This document shows positions 1-6,521 of a stretch of DNA of 33,840 nt, piece by piece. Within the stretch, counting starts at the first letter, position 1. The number at the start of each line of letters is the position of its first letter. Position numbers and translations under genes: made by a program. The DNA comes from an uncultured Helicobacter sp. GTDB lineage: Bacteria; Campylobacterota; Campylobacteria; Campylobacterales; Helicobacteraceae. The stretch spans positions 1 through 33,840 of the forward strand of contig CAMWUR010000024.1 in NCBI GenBank assembly GCA_947177485.1. Reading direction: 5' to 3'. A model generated the notes under the pieces. That model saw only the letters and a list, made by a program, of their open reading frames with translations, had not been told where the DNA came from and made no database searches.

Positions 1-28
1 GCCGAAACATCTCATGATTGACAACATG

Positions 29-60
29 AGATTCTTCAGCCTAAAGGCTTCAGAAGGACA
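29..60 (-). repeat. Dispersed hairpin repeat, ATTCT type
   Basis: Read on the minus strand this is TGTC, an outer arm (TTCT), GA, an inner hairpin AGCC-TTTA-GGCT, GA, and the closing arm AGAA followed by TCT. The same design recurs at 814-847 and 33790-33821. The first bases of the window (about 3-13) look like the end of another unit of the AACAT type, cut by the window edge. Confidence 0.8.
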
Positions 61-101
61 AATCATGAGATTTGTTTTGAGATTCCCAATGTGGTTATTT
101 T

Positions 102-128
102 CTAAGGGGGATAAGGGGGCTTAATTGC
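102..128. repeat. Left arm of inverted repeat flanking the truncated LOG copy
   Basis: A G-rich segment (two runs of five G, then CTTAATTGC). Its near reverse complement lies at 747-772, so the pair brackets the truncated LOG copy. There is no transposase between them. The arms differ by a small indel in the centre. Confidence 0.6.
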
Positions 129-229
129 CAAAGTAAACATGGAATGTTTGTGTGTTCAATGATAGCTTCGCGCTAAGTCATCGCATTCTAAGTCCACAAA
201 AGCTAGAATCAGAACAAAAAGGATACGAG

Positions 230-754
230 ATGGAACAGATTTGGTTGCAAAACCTTGATGAGATACACAAAGTCAAAGATTTGGTGCGCATGCGTGCAGG
301 AGGCGCACAAAAGCAGGCAGTCGTTGTGTTTGGCAGTGCGCGTATTCGTGCGGATTCACAAAGCTATGCCGAGGCGCTTGGGGTGAGCACCGAGCTTGCG
401 CGGCGCGGCTATTTTATCGTTACAGGCGGGGGATATGGCATTATGGAAGCGGCAAATCGAGGCGCAAAGGACGGCGGCGCACTCTCTGTTGGGCTCAATA
501 TTTCACTGCCACATGAAGAGATTCCTAACTCCTATCTTGATGTGAGCGTGCAATTTCATGATTTTTGGTTGCGCAAGATGTTTTTCGAGCATATTCTAAT
601 AATCCCAGCCACAGCGCGCAACGTCTATGTTCGAACCGAAAGGCGTAACATAGACGCAGCGCTGTGGAAAATGGGCATAGTCCGTGCGGAGCACAAACCT
701 TTAAAAAGCGTGCTAGGGGTTTGGGGATTGTTAAGAGGGCTATTTCGCAATTAA
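230..754 (+). pseudogene. Truncated LOG-family gene copy
   Basis: The first 120 residues correspond to the full-length LOG gene at 2434-3078, including FGSAR, the GGGYG nucleotide-binding turn and the helix with WLRKMFFE. Homology stops at about base 589, just before the AGGFGTLDE active-site motif. The frame then runs 54 residues through unrelated sequence to a stop at 752-754. Loss of the second catalytic motif makes phosphoribohydrolase activity very unlikely. The native start is ATG at 230, matching the other copy; a GTG at 152 in the same frame is not conserved. Upstream sequence (about 170-229) is also homologous to the region before 2434, so promoter and 5' end were duplicated together. 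Bases 299-468 are identical to 2503-2672. Whether the chimeric ORF is translated is unknown. Confidence 0.85.
622..656. repeat. Inverted repeat in the foreign tail of the truncated LOG copy
   Basis: CGTCTATGTT at 622-631 pairs perfectly with AACATAGACG at 647-656 across a 15-nt loop. It lies just after the point where LOG homology ends (about 589), so it may belong to the sequence that replaced the 3' half of this copy. Confidence 0.65.
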
Positions 755-775
755 GCCCCCTGTCCCCCTTAACAA
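728..775. repeat. Right arm of flanking inverted repeat, with its own hairpin
   Basis: Bases 747-772 are the near reverse complement of 102-128. In addition TTGTTAAGAGGG (728-739) pairs with CCCCCTTAACAA (764-775) with one mismatch. The hairpin is terminator-like, but no T-run follows. Confidence 0.6.
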
Positions 776-813
776 AAACAAAAAGAAATGAACCTCCAAA
801 GAATCTAGTAAAT

Positions 814-847
814 TGTCATTCTGAAGCTTTTAGGCCGAAGAATCTCA
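814..847 (+). repeat. Dispersed hairpin repeat, ATTCT type
   Basis: TGTC-ATTCT-GA-inner loop-GA-AGAAT-CTCA. The inner hairpin is slightly degenerate (AGCT/GGCC) relative to the copy at 33790-33821. Confidence 0.8.
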
Positions 848-866
848 AATGTTAAGAATCTAAAGA

Positions 867-894
867 GATGTTTCGGCTTCGCCTCAACATGTCA
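867..894 (-). repeat. Dispersed hairpin repeat, ATGTT type
   Basis: On the minus strand: outer arm ATGTT, GA, GGC-GAA-GCC, GA, outer arm AACAT. Both stems pair perfectly. It has the same architecture as the ATTCT type but a different, compensated outer stem. Confidence 0.75.
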
Positions 895-936
895 AGATTC
901 CATGCGAGCGAGCAGCGCGAGCGTGGCAATCAACGA
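895..936 (+). repeat. Degenerate hairpin repeat, GCAAT type
   Basis: Resembles 33725-33757: a GCGAGCG core, then CGTGGCAATC. The left outer arm is eroded. Confidence 0.5.
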
Positions 937-967
937 GCAAAGAATCTCAAGTGAGCATTCAATACGG

Positions 968-998
968 TTGATTGCTTCGACTTCGCATCGCAATGACA
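968..998 (-). repeat. Dispersed hairpin repeat, ATTGC type
   Basis: On the minus strand: TGTC-ATTGC-GA, a poorly paired inner segment, GA, A, GCAAT. The outer stem ATTGC/GCAAT pairs perfectly. Confidence 0.7.
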
Positions 999-1013
999 AG
1001 AAAGCTTCCGTTT

Positions 1014-1051
1014 TGTCATTCTGAACTCGCGTCCGCGAGTGAAGAATCTCA
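1014..1051 (+). repeat. Dispersed hairpin repeat, ATTCT type with long inner stem
   Basis: TGTC-ATTCT-GA, then ACTCGCG-TC-CGCGAGT, then GA-AGAAT-CTCA. The inner stem differs completely in sequence from the other ATTCT copies, yet pairs perfectly over 7 bp. Between this unit and 1262 I see no gene, only AT-rich sequence, a hairpin and a candidate promoter. Confidence 0.75.
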
Positions 1052-1140
1052 AAACATAAGAAACCATAGAGATATTTTACTTATCTCCTTAACATAGTAA
1101 GCACAGCTGCGGAACGAGCGCATAAAATAGAAAATTTCAT

Positions 1141-1171
1141 ATCAAAAGTGCCGAAAAATCGCATTTTTGAT
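1141..1171 (+). promoter_or_regulatory. Hairpin in AT-rich leader upstream of the secreted-peptide cassette
   Basis: ATCAAAAGTGC (1141-1151) and GCATTTTTGAT (1161-1171) pair at 10 of 11 positions around a 9-nt loop. It lies about 50 bp upstream of the candidate -10 box of the cassette, in a stretch far more AT-rich than its surroundings. It could be an operator or a terminator of upstream transcription; the sequence does not decide. Confidence 0.45.
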
Positions 1172-1220
1172 AATAAATTAACTTTATTTTGTTAAATTTC
1201 AATTTCATTTAAGCATAAAA

Positions 1221-1229
1221 TGCTATCAT
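1221..1229 (+). promoter_or_regulatory. Candidate extended -10 promoter of the cassette
   Basis: TGC-TATCAT (hexamer 1224-1229) has the extended -10 form common in Helicobacter. A start near 1236 would give a leader of about 27 nt before the ATG at 1263. Confidence 0.4.
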
Positions 1230-1262
1230 TCCATTGTTTAAATCTTATCACAAAGAGTCGTT

Positions 1263-1637
1263 ATGACCAAATTTGTTTCTAGCCTCATCGTTTGCGGTGC
1301 TTTGACAACCGCTTCTTTGTCTGCCGCAGAGCTCAATTATGAGCAAGATATTGCACCGAATGCGCCGAGTGTGCTGTTTGGGCATGCACCCCAAAAGCTC
1401 GATTTGATTTCAATCGCAAGCAATGGCGCGCTCACGGAGCAAAGCGAGGGTGTCTACGTCCTTAGCGCGCTCGAAATGCAAGAGGTGCAAGGTGGAGGAA
1501 GGTTTAAAAAGTTATGGAAAAGGGTCAATGGCAAGCTTTTTGAAGGCACTATTGCTGGAATCATAGCTGGCGTAAATACTGGACCCATTAGCGGAGTTGT
1601 AACTGGAGTTGGCACTGCTCTCGTAAGCAGAAGGTAA
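1263..1637 (+). CDS. Secreted peptide precursor with double-glycine motif and glycine zipper
   Basis: A 124-residue protein. Residues 1-22 form a Sec-type signal peptide (hydrophobic core, then ASLSAA). Residues 67-78 match a double-glycine leader end: L67-S68, E71-M72, V75, G77-G78, with the spacing used by peptidase-containing ABC exporters. After G78 come 46 residues: a basic start (six K/R between 80 and 91), then glycines exactly every fourth residue at 95, 99, 103, 107, 111 and 115, ending SRR. This resembles class II bacteriocins and glycine-zipper toxins such as the Cdz system. Having both a Sec signal and an internal GG site is unusual, and no exporter or C39 peptidase gene is in the window. 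Two small lipoproteins follow, the first 7 bp downstream. Toxin function is inference; a structural glycine-zipper membrane protein is the main alternative. Confidence 0.75.
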   Translation: MTKFVSSLIVCGALTTASLSAAELNYEQDIAPNAPSVLFGHAPQKLDLISIASNGALTEQSEGVYVLSALEMQEVQGGGRFKKLWKRVNGKLFEGTIAGIIAGVNTGPISGVVTGVGTALVSRR

Positions 1638-1644
1638 CAAGCAG

Positions 1645-1896
1645 ATGAAAGTCTTGTTGTCTATTGGAATCATGCTTGTTGCATTGTTTCTCAACGCTTG
1701 CAGCTTGCAACGTCAAGCAAGCGCTGTTGAAATAGGATGCGAGGCTGATAAGGTTGTTTTCCCAAAGGGCGAATCTTCTTTGTTTATGCCCCAATATTGG
1801 GAAGCAAATTGTGGCAATAGAAAATATGTTTGCCAACCATCAGGAATCGCAATATTCCAAGCACCAAGCGCGAAATGCAAGGAACTTGTTCCATAA
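1645..1896 (+). CDS. Small cysteine-rich lipoprotein A (candidate immunity/partner)
   Basis: An 83-residue protein with a lipoprotein signal ending LNAC (C19 lipidated). The mature part holds four cysteines at 32, 56, 63 and 78, plus a YWEANC...RKYVC core. It aligns with lipoprotein B downstream: same length, C-x23-C-x6-C spacing, and shared proline-glycine and WEA-C-R-Y-C residues, so the two are tandem paralogues. The conserved cysteines suggest two disulfides in the periplasm. Start ATG 1645 is 7 bp after the secreted-peptide gene, suggesting co-transcription. I recognise no named family. Its position behind a bacteriocin-like gene suggests immunity, which is inference only. Confidence 0.75.
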   Translation: MKVLLSIGIMLVALFLNACSLQRQASAVEIGCEADKVVFPKGESSLFMPQYWEANCGNRKYVCQPSGIAIFQAPSAKCKELVP

Positions 1897-1965
1897 ATGT
1901 ATCTTGCTTGCCCCTTTGCCGCTTGCGGCGAATGGGGCGATTCTCATTTCAGTAAAGGCAAATCC

Positions 1966-2217
1966 ATGCGTTTTTTGTTGTTAGCAGGTCTCTTGGTTTT
2001 TGTTGTGGGCTGCTATCAAGAAAGAATGACAGCTGCCAGAACAGGCTGTGCGCCCGAAGAGCTTGACTACCCCGAGGGGAAACATTGGATAATAACACCA
2101 ACACATTGGGAGGCGCTTTGCAATGGCAGAAGATATGCTTGCAAAACTAAGCCCGAAAATTTTCTTCTATTTTGGGGTTGGCAAGATACAGAATGCACGT
2201 TGGTTTCTGTGCCATAA
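1966..2217 (+). CDS. Small cysteine-rich lipoprotein B (paralogue of A)
   Basis: An 83-residue protein from ATG 1966. The frame is open further upstream to 1897, but only the 1966 start gives a signal peptide (MRFLLLAGLLVFVVGC, C16 lipidated) and the same length as paralogue A. Cysteines at 28, 52, 59 and 77 match those of A, as does HWEALC...RRYAC. A weak AAAGG precedes the start. Sequence divergence from A is large (I estimate about one third identity), so the duplication is old or the pair diversified under selection. Function unknown; likely exported and lipid-anchored. Confidence 0.75.
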   Translation: MRFLLLAGLLVFVVGCYQERMTAARTGCAPEELDYPEGKHWIITPTHWEALCNGRRYACKTKPENFLLFWGWQDTECTLVSVP

Positions 2218-2392
2218 ACGCGACATGCGGCAAAATTTCTAGCCCCTAACTTCTCGCGTCTGAATGTGCCTTTGCGGCGCATTCGGGCATTATGCCATTT
2301 TTGAATCCCCATTCCATTTGTCCCTAAAAACTTTGACAATTTAAAATGATGATAGCTAGGAATCTTTCGCCGTTTTTGCCCAAGTCATGGCA

Positions 2393-2416
2393 TTCTAAGC
2401 CCACAAAGGCTAGAAT
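2393..2416 (+). promoter_or_regulatory. Conserved promoter region of the LOG gene
   Basis: TAGAAT at 2411-2416 is a plausible -10 box, giving a start near 2423 and an 11-nt leader containing AAAGGAAAA before ATG 2434. An ATTCTA at 2393-2398 forms an inverted repeat with it. Both elements are also present upstream of the truncated copy (185-210), supporting function. Confidence 0.5.
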
Positions 2417-2433
2417 CGAAAAAAGGAAAAGAT

Positions 2434-3078
2434 ATGGAACAGATTTTATTGCAAAACCTCGATGAGGTGCAAAGGGTCGAAAACCGCGTGCGTATGCGCG
2501 CTGGAGGCGCACAAAAGCAGGCAGTCGTTGTGTTTGGCAGTGCGCGTATTCGTGCGGATTCACAAAGCTATGCCGAGGCGCTTGGGGTGAGCACCGAGCT
2601 TGCGCGGCGCGGCTATTTTATCGTTACAGGCGGGGGATATGGCATTATGGAAGCGGCAAATCGAGGCGCAAAAGACGGCGGGGCGCTCTCTGTGGGGCTC
2701 AACATCTCGCTGCCACACGAGGAGATTCCAAATTCTTACCTCGATGTGAGCGTGCAATTTCATGATTTTTGGTTGCGCAAGATGTTCTTTGAACAGATTG
2801 CAAGCGCGTTTGTGCTGTTTGCAGGTGGCTTTGGAACGCTCGATGAACTCTTTGATGTGCTCGTGTTGATTCAGACACAAAAGCGCTCACGTCGCCCAAT
2901 TATACTCTATGGCAAAGACTTTTGGACACCGCTTGTGCGCTTTTTTGAACAATCTTTGTTGGCGCAATCATGCATTGAGCAAGGCGAGCTAGAGTTGGTT
3001 AAGATTGTCGAGAATCGCGAGGAGCTTTTGCCGATTCTGCTTGGAGAATCTCGCGAATCTGTGGGTAATGCTCGATAA
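2434..3078 (+). CDS. LOG-family (TIGR00730-type) Rossmann-fold protein
   Basis: A 214-residue LOG/lysine-decarboxylase-like protein. LOG enzymes are cytosolic nucleotide 5'-monophosphate phosphoribohydrolases; in bacteria the substrate is often unknown. Visible motifs are FGSAR (34-38), GGGYG (67-71), catalytic-type R115, and AGGFGTLDE (130-138), a variant of PGGxGTxxE with Ala for Pro and the Glu kept. Start ATG 2434 follows AAAGGAAAA. The 3' end overlaps the convergent glycosyltransferase gene by 80 bp. A 5'-half duplicate lies at 230-588; the block 2503-2672 is identical to 299-468, while sequence after it differs almost only at synonymous sites. Confidence 0.85.
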   Translation: MEQILLQNLDEVQRVENRVRMRAGGAQKQAVVVFGSARIRADSQSYAEALGVSTELARRGYFIVTGGGYGIMEAANRGAKDGGALSVGLNISLPHEEIPNSYLDVSVQFHDFWLRKMFFEQIASAFVLFAGGFGTLDELFDVLVLIQTQKRSRRPIILYGKDFWTPLVRFFEQSLLAQSCIEQGELELVKIVENREELLPILLGESRESVGNAR

Positions 3079-3949
3079 GTTTTTTGATTTGTTTGTCGTT
3101 GAATTTATGGTAAATATTATCTTTCACAAGCGCGATTTTTTGCGAAACCATTGTGGGCAACGTGCGTTCAGGCGCGTCCAAAAACAGAATCTCGCGCCCC
3201 GCTAGAAGCTCCATTCCCCATAGCCATATATCATCTGCCTTTGGGCAAAGCGCTGTATAGAGGTCTTTGCGGCAGACATCATCAAAAAAGCAATGCGGCG
3301 GATAGAGCACGCCACCAACGCCTGTGGCGAAATTGAGCATTGATGGATTAGCGAAATTGTTGCTATGATGTGCATGGAGCCAACGATTATAGGGCAAGGG
3401 ATTGGCATTATCATCTAGGAGTATGCGATGTACGCGATGTGCAACAATTGCTTCGGGGGCATTGGCATGCGCATTGAGGAGTTTGTGCAGCCATTGTGTG
3501 CTGTAATACTGGTCATCATCGCATGTAACGATAATCGAATCGGGGAAGCGCGCAAGCGTAGGCATGATTTTGAGATAGGAAAAGGTGCTGTCTTCGTTCC
3601 AAAACACCTCGAGCCCGAGCTTTTGCAGCTCGAGAATCTCTTGAGGCAGCTGCTTGCCCCCAAATTCGGCAAGCGAAAGATTGAGAATAATGCGATGAGG
3701 CAATGATTCTTGCAAAAACAACGATAGCAGAGACCAACCCACCGTGCGAATGCGCGCGGGGAAAGTCGTGAGCGACACGATGATTTCAGGCTCTCCTTCT
3801 CTTGGTGTTGGCAAACTTGGGCGAGAATCGAGCAACATCAAGAAATTGCGGCGCGCCGTCTTGATGTCAAAAAACGGGCGGTGGTTGAGCCTTGAGCGCA
3901 GGTTCTTGTGCCATCGCCGAAGAGAATCCCATAATCCCTCGTGAATCAT
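2999..3949 (-). CDS. Glycosyltransferase-like protein with DDD motif
   Basis: A 316-residue protein. Residues 55-150 look like a GT-A fold: a strand-rich IIVSLTTFPARI start (56-67), then VTCDDDQYYS (141-150), where DDD 144-146 would bind metal and nucleotide sugar. Later ATGVGGVLYPP (208-218) and KADDIWLWG (237-245) resemble acceptor and catalytic segments of Campylobacterota glycosyltransferases. No signal peptide or membrane segment is evident. It begins 16 bp after the ftsZ stop and is probably the last gene of that operon, although surface-glycan synthesis would be unrelated to division. Its last 26 codons overlap the end of the LOG gene on the other strand. The sugar and acceptor cannot be told. 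Confidence 0.7.
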   Translation of the reverse strand: MIHEGLWDSLRRWHKNLRSRLNHRPFFDIKTARRNFLMLLDSRPSLPTPREGEPEIIVSLTTFPARIRTVGWSLLSLFLQESLPHRIILNLSLAEFGGKQLPQEILELQKLGLEVFWNEDSTFSYLKIMPTLARFPDSIIVTCDDDQYYSTQWLHKLLNAHANAPEAIVAHRVHRILLDDNANPLPYNRWLHAHHSNNFANPSMLNFATGVGGVLYPPHCFFDDVCRKDLYTALCPKADDIWLWGMELLAGREILFLDAPERTLPTMVSQKIALVKDNIYHKFNDKQIKKLIEHYPQIREILQAESAKAPRDSRQS

Positions 3950-3965
3950 TCGTGTTCATCGCCTG

Positions 3966-5108
3966 TTAATCGGCTTGCATACGTGTATAAGAAGGCGTGT
4001 CGAGGTCGTCTGTGTCGCCTCCGCTCACACGTCTTAGCTGGGTGATAATTTTTTTAGGCGTTGGTGCTTGCACAGGCGCGCTCGAGAGTGGAAGCTTGAG
4101 CGGCGGCTCATCAAATTTGTATTCACTCTCAAGCCCCGTAACGACAACGGTGACTTCAAAGGTGTCTTTGGGCATTTCGGGGTCAGAATATGTTCCAAAG
4201 AACACATCAGCATTCTCATCAAGCATTTCTTGGACTTTGTCCATTGCCTCTTGGATTTCGTAGAATGAATAATCAGGGTGAATATGGAAATGTGCAATCA
4301 AGCCACGTGCGCCATTGATGGAGAGGTTGTCAAACAGCGGCGATTCGATAGCATTGCGAATCGCATCAAATGCACTCACCTCATTGTTTGCCTCGCCCAT
4401 TCCCATGAGCGCTGTGCCTTTGTGCTCCATCGCGGTGCGCATGTCGGCAAAGTCGACATTGATGTCGCTCTCACCCACTTGCAAGATGATATTGCTCACA
4501 CCAACAACGGCGCCAGCGAGGACAGAATCGACAATTCGATAGACAGCTTTGTTGCCTTGTGAGCGGTCAATCATGCTCGAGAGTTTGTCATTGAGAATGA
4601 CAATAATCGAATCGCATTCTGCCTTGAGTCTTTCAATGCCTGCTTCGGCGAGCTTGGCGCGTTTGCCACCTTCGTATTTGAAGGGCTTGGTAACCACGCC
4701 AACGGTGAGCGCGCCCACAGCCTTTGCGGCTTTGGCGATGATGGGCGCAGCGCCTGTGCCTGTGCCACCGCCCATTCCTGCCGAGACAAAGACCAAATCC
4801 GTGCCTTGCAAGAGCGAGACAATATCCTCATAACTCTCATTTGCTGCAGCCTCGCCAATCTCTGGCTTCATTCCTGCGCCAAGCCCTTTGGTGATGTTGT
4901 TGCCGAGCTGAATTTTGATTGGGGCGGGTGATTTCATCAATGCTTGTGCATCAGTATTTGCCACGATGAGTTCGATTCTTTGGTCAATATCGGTCTGCAT
5001 GAGATAATTCACCATATTGCTGCCCCCGCCCCCAACACCGATGACTTTGATTTTTGCAATTTCAGCAGATAAATCGGCTGATACCTCTTCTCTAATTTGC
5101 ACTTCCAT
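3966..5108 (-). CDS. ftsZ: Cell division protein FtsZ
   Basis: A 380-residue tubulin-like GTPase that polymerises into the division ring at midcell. The nucleotide-binding GGGTGTG motif is at 113-119. The catalytic T7 loop NVDFAD (217-222) supplies the residues that complete the active site of the neighbouring subunit. Residues 1-20 form a short N-terminal extension, and 320-380 are the variable linker plus C-terminal peptide (ending SYTRMQAD), which is poorly conserved relative to the usual FtsA-binding tail. It lies 27 bp downstream of ftsA on the same strand. AAGGGATTCGTA precedes the ATG. A TATAAA-like box in the gap (5122-5127) might give an extra promoter, but this is weak. Confidence 0.97.
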   Translation of the reverse strand: MEVQIREEVSADLSAEIAKIKVIGVGGGGSNMVNYLMQTDIDQRIELIVANTDAQALMKSPAPIKIQLGNNITKGLGAGMKPEIGEAAANESYEDIVSLLQGTDLVFVSAGMGGGTGTGAAPIIAKAAKAVGALTVGVVTKPFKYEGGKRAKLAEAGIERLKAECDSIIVILNDKLSSMIDRSQGNKAVYRIVDSVLAGAVVGVSNIILQVGESDINVDFADMRTAMEHKGTALMGMGEANNEVSAFDAIRNAIESPLFDNLSINGARGLIAHFHIHPDYSFYEIQEAMDKVQEMLDENADVFFGTYSDPEMPKDTFEVTVVVTGLESEYKFDEPPLKLPLSSAPVQAPTPKKIITQLRRVSGGDTDDLDTPSYTRMQAD

Positions 5109-5135
5109 TACGAATCCCTTTTTATAATGTGCATT

Positions 5136-6521
5136 CTAAAATAACTGCGTCAACCACTGCCAAAAGCGTTGCCAGAGGTTTTGTTTTGGCTTTTGCACCA
5201 CAACTTTTGTCTTGCGCGCATTCGCACCCGCTTTGCCTGTTGCCTCTTGTTCAGGCTTGTTTTTGGGGTCGAGGTCTGCTATGTCTTGAACTGGATTTGG
5301 TATCGTACCATCTTCATTATTAAATTTCGCCATTTTCACCAAAAGTTGCTTCTCTGACGCGTATTCATAATTGGTAAAATGCCCAGAACCATAGAGAATG
5401 AGCCCCACAACAGTCGCAAAGCTCGAATCGCGTTGGGATTCAAAAAAACCGCTGATGGGGTGAGGGTTTGCGATGCGCACGGGCATATTGGCGAAAACTG
5501 CGCTTGCGAGCTCGCGAATGCCATCGAGTTTGACCATTCCACCTGTCAGCACAACACCTGCGCCAAGCCGCTCTCTAAGCCCGCTTTTTTCGAGGAACTT
5601 AGCAAGGAACATGAGCGTTTCTTCGGTGCGCGCATGAATGATGTTATACACGACTTCGGTTTTTGCGGTTGTGGTCGTGCTCTCGTCTCCGCTGGTGGGC
5701 ATTTCGATGATTCCATCTGTGATTTGGTCATGTCGCAGCGAGCCATGTTTGAGCTTGATTTCTTCAGCTGCTGAAAGCGGTGTGCCAAGAATCATTGACA
5801 AATCGCTTGTGATGTGTTGCGAACCCACAGCAAGGAAATCGTTATATTGAATCGAATTGCCAAGATGAATCACCAAATCACATGTGCTGCCGCCCATATC
5901 AATGCACGCAACACCTTGTTCTTTTTCGTCATCTTGCAAAACGGCAATGGCAGACGCATAGCCAGCGAGGACGATGTTTGCTACCTCGACACCTGCTGTT
6001 TTCACGGCTTTGCGTAAGTTGTTGAGACTGCTTTTTGGCGCACAGATGATATGCACAAAAACCTCAAGCCTTTGTCCAACCATTCCCATAGGGTCGTCTA
6101 TGAGGTCTTGGTCATTGACTTTGAATTTGTAGGGTAAGGCATGAATTACATCAAAGTCAGGCTGAATCGTGGCATTATAGAGTGCAGTTTGCATCGCGCG
6201 GTTGATTTCTTTGATGCCAATCTCGCCGCTGTTGTTGTTGATGATTCCGATGCTGTTGTAGTTTTTGGTATAGGTGCCAGAAATAGAGACAATGGCTTTG
6301 CTGCAATTCACGCCCGCAACGCGCTTTGCATCATTGATGGCAGCGCGAATCGCTCGACTTGCAAGCTCAATATTGACAATTGCACCCTTTTTGAGCCCTT
6401 GTGATTTGTGTTGCCCAGCACCAATCACATGGGGAATCTCGTCTCTAATCTCTGCAATGATTGCATTGATGGTCGAAGATCCGATGTCGATACCGAGAAT
6501 GGTTTGATTCAACTCTGTCAT
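5136..6521 (-). CDS. ftsA: Cell division protein FtsA
   Basis: A 461-residue actin-like ATPase that tethers FtsZ to the membrane. The N-terminal ILGIDIGSSTINAII (8-22) is phosphate loop 1 of the actin/Hsp70 fold, and ACIDMGGSTCDLVIH (about 204-218) is phosphate loop 2. An insertion-type SHS2 1c region lies between them. The C terminus ends in an aromatic amphipathic helix (LWQRFWQWLTQLF), the membrane-targeting sequence, after a charged linker. Its ATG overlaps the stop of the upstream ppiD-like gene in TAATG, suggesting translational coupling, and ftsZ follows directly. Confidence 0.96.
   Translation of the reverse strand: MTELNQTILGIDIGSSTINAIIAEIRDEIPHVIGAGQHKSQGLKKGAIVNIELASRAIRAAINDAKRVAGVNCSKAIVSISGTYTKNYNSIGIINNNSGEIGIKEINRAMQTALYNATIQPDFDVIHALPYKFKVNDQDLIDDPMGMVGQRLEVFVHIICAPKSSLNNLRKAVKTAGVEVANIVLAGYASAIAVLQDDEKEQGVACIDMGGSTCDLVIHLGNSIQYNDFLAVGSQHITSDLSMILGTPLSAAEEIKLKHGSLRHDQITDGIIEMPTSGDESTTTTAKTEVVYNIIHARTEETLMFLAKFLEKSGLRERLGAGVVLTGGMVKLDGIRELASAVFANMPVRIANPHPISGFFESQRDSSFATVVGLILYGSGHFTNYEYASEKQLLVKMAKFNNEDGTIPNPVQDIADLDPKNKPEQEATGKAGANARKTKVVVQKPKQNLWQRFWQWLTQLF

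Noticed and set aside
152-229. GTG-initiated extension of the truncated LOG copy
   Set aside because: The full-length copy starts at the homologous ATG (2434), and the extra region corresponds to its promoter.
1092-1130. Possible third copy of the ~130-nt element (GCGGAACGA match)
   Set aside because: Only about nine bases match copy A, in a part not conserved with copy B.
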